Assembly: GCF_003026365.1 (NCBI RefSeq)
Contig: NZ_PYOM01000010.1
Span: 62,001 to 126,000 of the forward strand
Length of the DNA: 64,000 nucleotides
DNA from: Photobacterium angustum
GTDB taxonomy: Bacteria > Pseudomonadota > Gammaproteobacteria > Enterobacterales > Vibrionaceae
Reading direction: 5' to 3'
The position numbers were made by a program, and so were the translations under genes. Below are positions 1-7,908 of the stretch, piece after piece. A model generated the notes under the pieces. That model saw nothing but the letters and a program-made list of their open reading frames with translations, was not told where the DNA came from and searched no databases. Position 1 is the first letter of the stretch; every line of letters begins with the position of its first letter.

Positions 1-1
1 T

Positions 2-394
2 ATCTATCTTCATGCTGGTGAATGGCTAAATGAAACTGCAACAGTCAGTAAAGCGGTGGAAAGTGCGCGGTGGGGGATGCATTCAAAAACACAAGTTTAT
101 AAACGGAATGGTGATGCTCAAAATGAAGTGATGGTGGGAACGTACAATATTGATAACCGTTCTAATCATTATAATACTGAAATGGGACTTTTTTGCCGTG
201 GCAACGATCAACTTGTCGCTGAAATTGAGGAGAGTATCCGTTCACGAGCAAAGAATGGATACCAAATTGTAGGGGATGAACAGGCAATAGATAGCCAAAA
301 TAACTCAGTTAATGTCTATGGAGCTGGTGAGCCTGATACAACAAAAATGAAATTTATGTGGTTACCGTCATGGCTGTTTAATTTCTTATTATAA
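2..394 (+). CDS. phospholipase D-family protein, C-terminal part (cut by window edge)
   Basis: The reading frame is open from the first bases of the window, so this is the 3' end of a longer gene. The 131 visible residues resemble the second half of PLD/cardiolipin-synthase-like enzymes, which transfer or hydrolyse phosphatidyl groups through two HxK(x)4D motifs. An HSK that fits the second H-x-K is followed by GTYNIDNRSNHYNTEMG, matching the G-[ST]-x-N-x-D-x-R-S block after the motif. The Asp expected eight positions into the motif is a Lys, with an Asp four residues later, so the motif is imperfect or carries a small insertion. A GTG at 56 could be mistaken for a start but lies inside the domain. 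The C-terminus ends in a hydrophobic WLFNFLL. Substrate unknown. Confidence 0.8.
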   Translation: MYLHAGEWLNETATVSKAVESARWGMHSKTQVYKRNGDAQNEVMVGTYNIDNRSNHYNTEMGLFCRGNDQLVAEIEESIRSRAKNGYQIVGDEQAIDSQNNSVNVYGAGEPDTTKMKFMWLPSWLFNFLL

Positions 395-691
395 TAAGAA
401 TGTAGATATAGCTATACAATAAAACATAAGTAATTAGATAGTTAAATAATATTTATATCTTGTATTTTATTGTCAAAAAAAGAATTATATAAAAATATAT
501 AATCAAAAAATGATTATGATTAATAAATAAGACAATGAATTAGATAAAATAATGTATTTTTTGCATTTTGGTATGCAAAATAAATAGTATATATTTGTTT
601 TTTTATCGCTATTAATACGAGGCATATTATTCATTTCTTGCCTATATTATAAAAAAGAGGGAAGTTAACGATATTATAAAAGGTGACCTCA
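395..691. other. AT-rich intergenic region upstream of vpsR-like gene
   Basis: About 300 bases of very AT-rich sequence with long A and T runs between the PLD-type gene and the regulator. It must hold the regulator's promoter, but the composition gives too many TATAAT-like strings to choose one. No convincing open frame, repeat or terminator hairpin is seen. Confidence 0.6.
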
Positions 692-2041
692 ATGGTAGCA
701 CAGTGTGATAAGAAAACGTTTAAAGCTAGACTCGTTGCTATTGGCTGTACTTATGAACCTTGGATTGCGTTATTAGAACAGACTGGATGGAAAACACATT
801 GTTGTTATGACCTTCGTACTGCTGATGCCATCTTGGAAGAATATAGTCCTTGTATTTGTATTGTCGATCTTAGTAATAATGATTTTAGTTTGAATAGCAT
901 TTCTTTAAGGGCAAATAAAACAAAGCAAGTAAAATGGATAGCTGTTATTAAAAAAGAACAACTTGGAATGGACTCCATTTGTCAATTTATAAATAATTAC
1001 TGCATTGATTATTTTTCAATTCCTATTCCATCGACGCATCTATTAGAAACTGTGGGTCATCAACTAGGCATGTTAGAAATTGAATCTAACTCTTGGACTG
1101 AATTAGATGCGCAGCAAGATGTCGGTTTATTTGGCGAATCTAAATCAATCAAGCATTTGAGAGATATGGTTCGGCGTGTAGCAATGACAGACGTTAATAT
1201 CTTTATAAGCGGTGAGCAAGGAACCGGGAAAGATCTTATTGCGAATTCAATTCATAATCTAAGTAAACGAAGAAATGATGGCTTTACTATGATAAATTGT
1301 GCATCACTCATGGACGATGATGAGCAAATAGCCTTTTTAAATACAGACGGTGAACATATATCTGATAACACGATAAGAGCGGGGACTGTGCTACTTAATG
1401 GTGTTGAAGAGCTGTCTAAAAATTTACAACAAAAACTTCTCGCCTATTTACAAAAACCAACTAATGATTCTTTAGAAGATACCAGAGAGTGTGATGTTCG
1501 TGTTATTGCCTGTTCAAGTGCCAACTTAGAGCAAGCAATTGCGAATGAAACATTCAGTAAAGAGTTATTCTATCGTCTTAATGTTTTCCATATTTCAGTA
1601 CCAACATTACGTGAAAGAGGTGCTGATATCATTGCTTTGGCTGAGTATTTCTTACAAAAATATTCAAGAGAATATAATACTATTGCAACTCAGTATAATG
1701 AAGAAGCAAAACAGTTACTTCTACGTTATAACTGGCCTGGCAATGTACGAGAGTTAATAAATCAAATTAAACGAGTTTCATTATTAACAGACGGTAATGA
1801 AGTGGGTGTTGAACACTTCGATTTACCTAAGAAAATAAACATGAAGCAAAGTTTACGTAATATTAAAGATGAGGCAGAAAAAGACGTACTGGTTGCAGTA
1901 TTAGAAACTCACCGTGGTCAGGTGGCGTCAGCAGCAAAAGATCTTGGTGTTTCAAGAGCAACAATGTATCGCTTATTGAATAAACATAATATTGTGCCTG
2001 ATGTGCGTTATTACAATGGTTCCAATTACGCGGCAGAATAA
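692..2041 (+). CDS. vpsR: VpsR-like c-di-GMP-responsive transcriptional regulator
   Basis: An enhancer-binding-protein-like regulator of about 449 residues. The order is a receiver-like domain (residues 10-125, Asp in IVDLSNND), an AAA+ domain with Walker A GEQGTGKD near residue 175, an RERGADI block, WPGNVREL, and a C-terminal Fis-type helix-turn-helix (QVASAAKDLGVSRATMYRLL). The opening TYEPWIALLEQTGW and NNYCIDYF stretches match what I know of Vibrio VpsR, the activator of biofilm polysaccharide genes that binds c-di-GMP and acts with sigma-70 polymerase. No GAFTGA loop is present, and the Walker B position reads GTVLLNGVEEL without the Asp-Glu pair, so sigma-54 activation is unlikely. I prefer the ATG at 692, because AAAGGTG at 678-684 is well spaced for it and abuts the GTG at 683. 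It stands alone, followed by a terminator. Confidence 0.85.
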   Translation: MVAQCDKKTFKARLVAIGCTYEPWIALLEQTGWKTHCCYDLRTADAILEEYSPCICIVDLSNNDFSLNSISLRANKTKQVKWIAVIKKEQLGMDSICQFINNYCIDYFSIPIPSTHLLETVGHQLGMLEIESNSWTELDAQQDVGLFGESKSIKHLRDMVRRVAMTDVNIFISGEQGTGKDLIANSIHNLSKRRNDGFTMINCASLMDDDEQIAFLNTDGEHISDNTIRAGTVLLNGVEELSKNLQQKLLAYLQKPTNDSLEDTRECDVRVIACSSANLEQAIANETFSKELFYRLNVFHISVPTLRERGADIIALAEYFLQKYSREYNTIATQYNEEAKQLLLRYNWPGNVRELINQIKRVSLLTDGNEVGVEHFDLPKKINMKQSLRNIKDEAEKDVLVAVLETHRGQVASAAKDLGVSRATMYRLLNKHNIVPDVRYYNGSNYAAE

Positions 2042-2056
2042 AAATCGATGAACAAT

Positions 2057-2106
2057 AGCCCACTTATTTTATACTTTCTCGCAGGGTGTCGGTAAGTGGG
2101 CTTTTC
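2057..2106 (+). terminator. rho-independent terminator of the vpsR-like gene
   Basis: Perfect 10-base inverted repeat AGCCCACTTA / TAAGTGGGCT (2057-2066 and 2093-2102) followed by TTTTCTTT, starting about 15 bases after the stop codon. The 26-base loop is long but the stem is strong. Confidence 0.8.
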
Positions 2107-2133
2107 TTTGCCTGTAATTTATAACTCGATAAT

Positions 2134-3062
2134 TTATGAAGAAACAAATGGTGTAAAACTGAAATCAAAGATAATTGGGCAGTGATCACTTAATTGGTAA
2201 GTTGATACTTGTTCTGTGGAATAAGGTAGCTGTTGGACAGATGTTATATTAAAATGCTCACTACTAAAACCATAATCAATTAATTCTTTATAATGACGAT
2301 AATAGGCTTTCTTGTTTTTTTTGTTAAACAGTTACCTTTGACATTATTAGTTAACTATTTTAAAGAGCCTTGCTTATTATTACTGGAGAAAAAATTAGTT
2401 GCGTTATTTGTTGTCTTAAAAGCTATACGATGATTAAAATCACCAACTAAGATAAAAGATCGCTTATTTATTTGTTGCTATTTTATCCACTGTTGCAGTA
2501 ATGTTCGTTGAAAATTTAATGTGCGACAGGACTTTTTACGGTTGTTCTTTAGCTGTTTAGGAGTAAAGTAACCTGATTTTAAGTGTACATTCACAACGAT
2601 AATATCATGTTGATTAAGGCTGACTGTAATCGCTGAACCATATCGTAACTTTTGTTGGTAATACTGCTTTTCTCCTAATGCTAGAGCAGGAAAACTCAAG
2701 GTTGTTATATCTGGGTGGTTTTTAATGGTAAGGTGATTTTTAATGGCAAAACCGGTGAATTGGTTTACCCCATTAAAGATATCTTCTTTATTTTTGATTC
2801 TTGATGACATGAATATTTGATATCGGTCATTAGGAACAATGCGATGAAGGCTTGTGGCACTATCGACTTCTTGAAAGGCAAGAATATCAGGTTCATAGGT
2901 TAAAAAAATCTATTTTAAGATAGTGTAATCTTGCTCGGTGCGTTTTACCTCTTGCTGCTGCTCTGAAAGCCATTGCAAATTCCATGTCATTAACGTGAAT
3001 GCATTTGCCTGACAAACACTTGTGAGTATTAATTGAATCGCAAAAAAGAGTAAATACGGGAT
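2134..3062 (-). pseudogene. EEP-family (endonuclease/exonuclease/phosphatase) secreted protein, decayed
   Basis: Read on the minus strand, the sequence gives a coherent EEP-superfamily protein: a secretion signal, then AFTLMTWNLQWLSEQ, PDILAFQEVD, VNVHLKSGY, ILVGDFNHR and a C-terminal YQLSDHCPIIFDF. These are the metal-binding and catalytic blocks of DNase I-like nucleases and phosphatases. The frame is broken by three TAG codons (plus-strand CTA at 2910-2912, 2478-2480 and 2355-2357) and by a one-base slip in an A8 tract (T8 at 2315-2322 on the plus strand). An AAGGAG (3068-3073 on plus) precedes ATC at 3062, so the start codon also seems lost. With at least four independent lesions it is a pseudogene. 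The longest surviving open piece is 2478-2810. Confidence 0.85.
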
Positions 3063-3232
3063 ATATACTCCTTATTTTTACGTTAAATTTTACATCCTTA
3101 TTATAATATTTATGCTGAAAATTCAGTTTTACAATTACTGGTAAACGTAATTTATCACACCATTTGAAAGTTCTTCTTATTATCGTATGCAGTGTGTTAT
3201 ATCAAACAAAATGTATAGGTTATTACTTTTTA

Positions 3233-4339
3233 CTAAGCAGCAATATAACAATTGCGTCCTGATTTTTTTGCATCGTATAAATTGTGATCTGCTTTTTCTA
3301 TAAATTGAGTTGAACGTTGGCTTTCCTCATAAGTCGTTATACCTTGGCTAATTGTCACGACATGACTGGTTTGAGAGGCGGGATGAGCAATAGCAACTTT
3401 TGCTAAGTTCTCTTGAATACGTTGTGCAACTAAAATAGCACCATCAAGATTGGTATTTGGTAACAAAACAACAAATTCTTCTCCACCGAAACGAGAAACA
3501 CTATCGGTGCCTCGAAGCAAGCTTGCATCAATCACTTTTGCGACTAATTTTAAACACTCATCCCCCGCAATATGCCCTTGGCTGTCGTTAAATGCTTTAA
3601 AGTGATCAATGTCAATTAAAATCAGAGACAAAGGGATATTTAAGCGTTGGGTATTTTTAATTTGTTTCTCAAGTTCTATTTGGAAAAAACGACGATTTTT
3701 AATTTGGGTCAATTGATCACGAGAAGCGAGTTGATTTAACTCTTTTAATAAACGTTTATTCTCATGTTCTTGTTGAATACGATTACTGAACCAGCGATAT
3801 AGCACGCGACGTCCAGATTCAATGATGATGAGAGTGATCATAAACTTTTCAAACGAGAACAGTAATGTTAAGTGTTCATCTTTGATTGTTATCCAAGTAC
3901 TCAAAACAAGTATTGGTGTAATCGCTAAATATAAGGCATTTCGGTAGGTGTAAAATCCAAGTAATGCCACCATAGTTGTCAGGTTGGCTAATACTTCAGA
4001 GAGTAAAGTGAATTGTGCATAAAGCCCTAAGATTAAGATAGTTGCTCCCCAGCTCAATCCATAGGTGAAGCTATAAAAGGCACTCACAAAGCGATAATTT
4101 GATGGTTCAGCACTGCGATTAAAATAAATGATCCCAAAAACAGAAAGTACCATTTGCCAAGTAAACTGTGCTGTTAATAAGAATGATATATCAGAGTCAT
4201 TAGTAAAATGATTGAGCCATAATGTGACTAACATTAAAGATAAGATCATCAGAGATATCTTAGATGACCATAAAAAACCAATACGGAGGTTTTTATAGGT
4301 TACTTTATTGATACGCTGCGTAAGTGTTAAGCCATCCAT
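3233..4339 (-). CDS. membrane-bound GGDEF diguanylate cyclase
   Basis: A 368-residue protein predicted to make cyclic di-GMP from two GTP at the inner membrane. The first 180 or so residues contain about six hydrophobic segments, a short helical linker (HENKRLLKELNQLASRDQLTQIKNRRFF) follows, then a complete GGDEF domain. The active-site loop is GGEEF near residue 285. An RGTD lies exactly five residues before it, the RxxD inhibitory I-site that gives product feedback. DIDHFKAFND and YDAKKSGRNCY are also in place, so the enzyme should be active. No recognisable ligand domain precedes the cyclase, so the membrane segments may be the sensor. It is monocistronic and diverges from nrdD. No terminator is seen downstream. 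Confidence 0.9.
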   Translation of the reverse strand: MDGLTLTQRINKVTYKNLRIGFLWSSKISLMILSLMLVTLWLNHFTNDSDISFLLTAQFTWQMVLSVFGIIYFNRSAEPSNYRFVSAFYSFTYGLSWGATILILGLYAQFTLLSEVLANLTTMVALLGFYTYRNALYLAITPILVLSTWITIKDEHLTLLFSFEKFMITLIIIESGRRVLYRWFSNRIQQEHENKRLLKELNQLASRDQLTQIKNRRFFQIELEKQIKNTQRLNIPLSLILIDIDHFKAFNDSQGHIAGDECLKLVAKVIDASLLRGTDSVSRFGGEEFVVLLPNTNLDGAILVAQRIQENLAKVAIAHPASQTSHVVTISQGITTYEESQRSTQFIEKADHNLYDAKKSGRNCYIAA

Positions 4340-4668
4340 TAAATATTCAAATCAGCCTTGTAAAAAGTGTTTAAGCAGTCTACTTCATTCAGCAGAAAAG
4401 CAAGAATTTTTTCTCAATTTTTTTAGTTAAATACAAAATAATTTTATTGACAATTGTATATGTAAATTTGCTTTTATAAAGAATTTTGTGACGCATTAAA
4501 CGCATAGCTCGGATCGTAATCTCTCTTAAAAATAAATTGATTTGGATCAATGTTTGTTTTTCGAAAATCTCGCCTAATACCCACATCTTGTTGTTACGTG
4601 TATACCGAATGCCTATATTTTGTGTTTACGTGACACTGTAATGAATATTGTATATTTAGGAGCCTGGT
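4340..4668. other. divergent regulatory region, diguanylate cyclase / nrdD
   Basis: A 329-base AT-rich gap between divergent genes. It carries the FNR site and putative promoter of nrdD, listed separately. A 65-codon minus-strand frame at 4389-4586 has no ribosome site, no domain signal, and lies across the FNR site, so I do not call it a gene. Confidence 0.6.
4537..4550 (+). promoter_or_regulatory. FNR binding site upstream of nrdD
   Basis: TTGAT-TTGG-ATCAA is a perfect match to the FNR consensus TTGAT-N4-ATCAA. A -10-like TAATAC at 4575-4580 places the likely start near 4587. The site is then centred about 43 bases upstream, the geometry of a class II FNR-activated promoter. This fits anaerobic induction of the oxygen-sensitive reductase. 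The site and spacing are seen; the regulation is inferred. Confidence 0.75.
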
Positions 4669-6795
4669 GTGAAACTTGTTGTGATTAAGCGTGATGGCTG
4701 CCGTGTACCTTTCGAAATGCAACGCATTAAAGAAGCGGTAATGGGTGCAGCTCAGTCAATCAATGACATGGATATGAGTGAAGTGGATGCAATGTTTGTT
4801 GCTGAAGCGACATTAGCTCAATTCCAGCATGCTGAAGAAGTAGATATTCACGCTATCCAGGACGCTGTAGAGAATCAATTGATGGTTGGTCCTCACAAAA
4901 CAGTTGCCCGTGCCTATATTGAATATCGCCATGATCGCGATATTGCACGTGAAAAGAAAAGCCGCCTAAATAATGAAATTCGTGGTTTGATTGAGCAAAG
5001 CAATGCATCTTTACTTAATGAGAATGCGAATAAAGACAGTAAAGTGATCCCAACTCAGCGTGATTTACTGGCTGGTATTGTTGCTAAACACTACGCGACT
5101 CAACATTTGTTGCCGCGTGACATTGTTAAAGCACATGAGTGTGGTGATATTCACTTCCATGATCTGGACTATTCTCCTTTCTTCCCTATGTTTAACTGTA
5201 TGCTGATTGATTTAAACGGCATGTTGACCCATGGTTTTAAAATGGGTAACGCAGAGATTGATACTCCTAAATCTATTTCTACCGCAACAGCAGTTACAGC
5301 TCAGATCATTGCGCAAGTAGCAAGCCACATCTACGGTGGAACAACCATCAACCGTATTGATGAGGTATTAGCACCTTACGTTACTGTTAGTTATGAAAAG
5401 CATTTAGAAGTAGCAAAAGAGTGGGGCATTGAAGACCCAGTTGCTTTTGCTAATGCACGTACTGAAAAAGAATGTTATGACGCATTCCAATCACTAGAGT
5501 ATGAAGTAAACACATTACATACCGCAAATGGTCAAACACCATTTGTTACGTTCGGTTTTGGTTTAGGTACATCTTGGGAATCACGTATGATCCAAGAGTC
5601 TATCTTGAAAAACCGTATTGCAGGTTTGGGTAAAAACCATAAGACGGCAGTATTTCCTAAGCTTGTGTTTGCCATTAAAGATGGCTTAAACCATAAACAA
5701 GATGACGCAAACTACGATATTAAGCAATTGGCGTTAGAGTGTGCTTCTAAGCGCATGTACCCAGACATTTTGAACTATGACAAGTTAGTTGAAGTAACGG
5801 GTTCATTCAAAACGCCGATGGGTTGTCGTAGCTTCCTTGGTCCGTATGAAGAAAATGGTGAGTTGATCCACGAAGGTCGTAATAACCTTGGTGTTGTAAG
5901 TATCAACCTTCCTCGTATTGCATTAGAAGCAAAAGGTGATGAAGCGCGTTTCTTTGTATTATTAGATGAGCGTTTGGCTTTATCACGTCGCGCACTTGAT
6001 GCTCGTATTTCTCGCCTTGACGGTGTGAAAGCACGCGTTGCTCCTATTTTATATATGGAAGGAGCATGTGGTGTACGTCTAAAAGAAGATGATGACGTAT
6101 CAGAAATCTTCAAAAATGGTCGTGCTTCAATCTCGCTTGGCTACATTGGTATTCATGAAACAGTTAATGCACTTTATGGCAACGACACACATGTATACGA
6201 CAGTGATGAGCTTCGCCAAAAAGCGATTGCCATTGTTCAGCGTTTACGCGATGCAACAGATGCATGGAAGAAAGAAACTGGGTATGGCTTTAGTTTATAC
6301 AGTACGCCAAGTGAAAACCTATGTAGTCGTTTTTGTGCAATTGATACTAAAGAATTTGGTGTGGTTGCAGGTGTGACAGACAAAGGCTACTACACAAATA
6401 GCTTCCACCTAGATGTTGAAAAGAAAGTAAACCCATACGACAAAATTGACTTTGAGATGGCATACCCTGACATCGCGAATGGTGGCTTCATCTGTTACGG
6501 TGAATACCCAAATATTCAGCATAACCTTGAAGCACTAGAAGATGTGTGGGATTACAGTTATTCGCGTGTTCCTTATTACGGTACTAATACACCAATTGAT
6601 GAGTGTTATGAGTGTGGCTTTACTGGTGAGTTTGACTGTACAAGTAAAGGTTTTACATGTCCTAAGTGTGGTAACCACGAGCAATCAAAGGTATCAGTAA
6701 CACGCCGTGTATGTGGTTACTTAGGTAGCCCTGACGCACGTCCGTTTAACTTCGGTAAACAAGAAGAAGTGAAGCGTCGTGTTAAACACATGTAA
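4669..6795 (+). CDS. nrdD: anaerobic ribonucleoside-triphosphate reductase
   Basis: Class III ribonucleotide reductase, 708 residues and full length, which reduces ribonucleoside triphosphates to deoxyribonucleotides without oxygen using a glycyl radical and formate. The N-terminus is an ATP-cone allosteric domain (VVIKRDGCRVPFEMQRIKEAV). The large catalytic barrel follows (GDIHFHDLDYSPF, NLGVVSINLPRIA). Near the C-terminus two Cys pairs (CYECG and CPKCG, residues about 645-670) form the zinc site. The glycyl-radical loop RRVCGYLGSPDARPFNFGK follows. GTG is the start, with TAGGAG (4657-4662) six bases upstream. The radical is installed by NrdG, encoded next. A terminator hairpin separates the two genes. 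Confidence 0.97.
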   Translation: MKLVVIKRDGCRVPFEMQRIKEAVMGAAQSINDMDMSEVDAMFVAEATLAQFQHAEEVDIHAIQDAVENQLMVGPHKTVARAYIEYRHDRDIAREKKSRLNNEIRGLIEQSNASLLNENANKDSKVIPTQRDLLAGIVAKHYATQHLLPRDIVKAHECGDIHFHDLDYSPFFPMFNCMLIDLNGMLTHGFKMGNAEIDTPKSISTATAVTAQIIAQVASHIYGGTTINRIDEVLAPYVTVSYEKHLEVAKEWGIEDPVAFANARTEKECYDAFQSLEYEVNTLHTANGQTPFVTFGFGLGTSWESRMIQESILKNRIAGLGKNHKTAVFPKLVFAIKDGLNHKQDDANYDIKQLALECASKRMYPDILNYDKLVEVTGSFKTPMGCRSFLGPYEENGELIHEGRNNLGVVSINLPRIALEAKGDEARFFVLLDERLALSRRALDARISRLDGVKARVAPILYMEGACGVRLKEDDDVSEIFKNGRASISLGYIGIHETVNALYGNDTHVYDSDELRQKAIAIVQRLRDATDAWKKETGYGFSLYSTPSENLCSRFCAIDTKEFGVVAGVTDKGYYTNSFHLDVEKKVNPYDKIDFEMAYPDIANGGFICYGEYPNIQHNLEALEDVWDYSYSRVPYYGTNTPIDECYECGFTGEFDCTSKGFTCPKCGNHEQSKVSVTRRVCGYLGSPDARPFNFGKQEEVKRRVKHM

Positions 6796-6825
6796 TCTCT
6801 ATTTGAGTGCATAGTGTAACGAGAT

Positions 6826-6856
6826 AAAAGTGCCTGAGAGGGCACTTTTTCTTTTT
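6826..6856 (+). terminator. hairpin terminator/attenuator between nrdD and nrdG
   Basis: AAAAGTGCC - TGAGAG - GGCACTTTT followed by a T-rich tract (TCTTTTT). It lies about 30 bases after nrdD and 45 before nrdG. Readthrough here would set the activase:reductase ratio if no internal promoter exists. Confidence 0.8.
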
Positions 6857-6900
6857 AAGATTATTATTTAATAAATAACTAGAGAGTGTAGGTGACCAAT

Positions 6901-7377
6901 ATGAATTATCACAACTATTATCCTGTCGATATTGTTAATGGACCGGGCACTCGCGCAAGTTTGTTTGTTTCTGGCTGTATTCATCAATGCAGAGGTTGTT
7001 ATAACCAGAGTACCTGGCGACTAGATGCAGGCCATTTCTTTAGCCAAGAGATGGAAGATCAGATTATTAATGATTTGAACGATACTAGAATTAAACGCCG
7101 AGGTTTGTCTTTATCTGGAGGCGATCCATTACACCCAAATAACGTGCCTGATATTTTAAAGTTGGTAAAACGTGTCCGTAGTGAATGCATTGGTAAAGAT
7201 ATTTGGTTATGGACGGGATACACGTTCGCTGAGTTAACTGAGCAGCAGCAGGAAATTGTTGATCTTATCGACGTTCTTGTTGATGGGAAATACGAAGAAA
7301 CCAAACGAGATCCTTCTTTGGTATGGCGAGGTAGTGAGAATCAAGTTATCCACTATTTAACTAAAAAAGAAGTATAA
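6901..7377 (+). CDS. nrdG: anaerobic RNR activating enzyme (radical SAM)
   Basis: A 158-residue radical SAM activase that generates the glycyl radical on NrdD by cleaving S-adenosylmethionine at a [4Fe-4S] cluster. The cluster motif is CIHQCRGCYNQSTW (CxxxCxxC, residues about 26-33), and LSLSGGDPL is the SAM-binding GGE-like motif. Sequence from MNYHNYYPVDIVNGPGTR onward closely follows E. coli NrdG. The ATG at 6901 is preferred over a GTG at 6892 because it aligns with the family N-terminus and TAGGTG (6889-6894) is correctly spaced for it. It is cotranscribed with, or attenuated from, nrdD. Confidence 0.96.
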   Translation: MNYHNYYPVDIVNGPGTRASLFVSGCIHQCRGCYNQSTWRLDAGHFFSQEMEDQIINDLNDTRIKRRGLSLSGGDPLHPNNVPDILKLVKRVRSECIGKDIWLWTGYTFAELTEQQQEIVDLIDVLVDGKYEETKRDPSLVWRGSENQVIHYLTKKEV

Positions 7378-7908
7378 CGAGAATTTCATAATAATTTGAA
7401 GTAATGTCGTAATTCACGGATTTTTACAAATTTCACTGTATGAAAAGCACACGAAAAGTGTGTTTTTTCACAGTGTTAGTAAAGTTATCCACTGTTTCTG
7501 TGTATAAGTATGGGAAAAGGCAGTGCATGATTTTCCCCATGCCTTATTAGCGAGAATTCGTTTAAAACATGCCTGCGTATTTCACATCTAAATTGTTATT
7601 CTCTTTATTGCATAGTATTGTTTGCCTCTTATTTCTTTGAAATACCACTCTAAAGAGTGCAAAAATCATAATTTCTCAACAATCTCTTACATGTTTAGTG
7701 TGAAGTGATAGGTAGCACAGTATTTTATAAATTTTCATTTATGATAAGCTGATATGATTGATAGTATAATTTACTGAAATATAATAATAAGTTAGCGTTG
7801 TTCGTGATGATTCATATGATGTTATCAATACGAATGTTGGTATTGAATAGTGAAATACAGGCAGCATCGAGCTGATAGTATTTATCATAATTAAATAAGA
7901 AAATAGTT
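7378..7908. other. 531-base intergenic region, nrdG to EIIC-EAL gene
   Basis: Holds the nrdG terminator and, at about 7510-7540, an imperfect hairpin (TATGGGAAAA / TTTTCCCCATG) with no T-run. A TATAAT at 7765-7770 has only a weak -35 (TGATAA, 17 bases upstream) and may be part of the promoter of the downstream gene. No open frame of note. I looked for a c-di-GMP (GEMM) riboswitch, given the EAL gene downstream, and did not find its conserved core. Confidence 0.5.
7434..7475 (+). terminator. terminator of nrdG
   Basis: Long imperfect hairpin: CACTG, TGAAAA and CACAC on the left arm pair with GTGTG, TTTTCA and CAGTG on the right, around a GAAAA loop, with an internal T6 run. About 60 bases after the stop codon. 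Confidence 0.6.

Noticed and set aside
1539-1757. 72-codon frame inside the VpsR-like gene
   Set aside because: A different-frame shadow of the regulator with no independent support.
2134-3062. Amber (pyrrolysine-like or readthrough) coding of the EEP gene
   Set aside because: A frameshift and a lost start codon accompany the TAG codons, so decay explains it better.
4389-4586. 65-codon minus-strand frame upstream of nrdD
   Set aside because: It overlaps the FNR site and promoter, lacks a ribosome site, and shows no domain.
7378-7908. c-di-GMP riboswitch upstream of the EIIC-EAL gene
   Set aside because: The conserved GEMM core was not found by eye.
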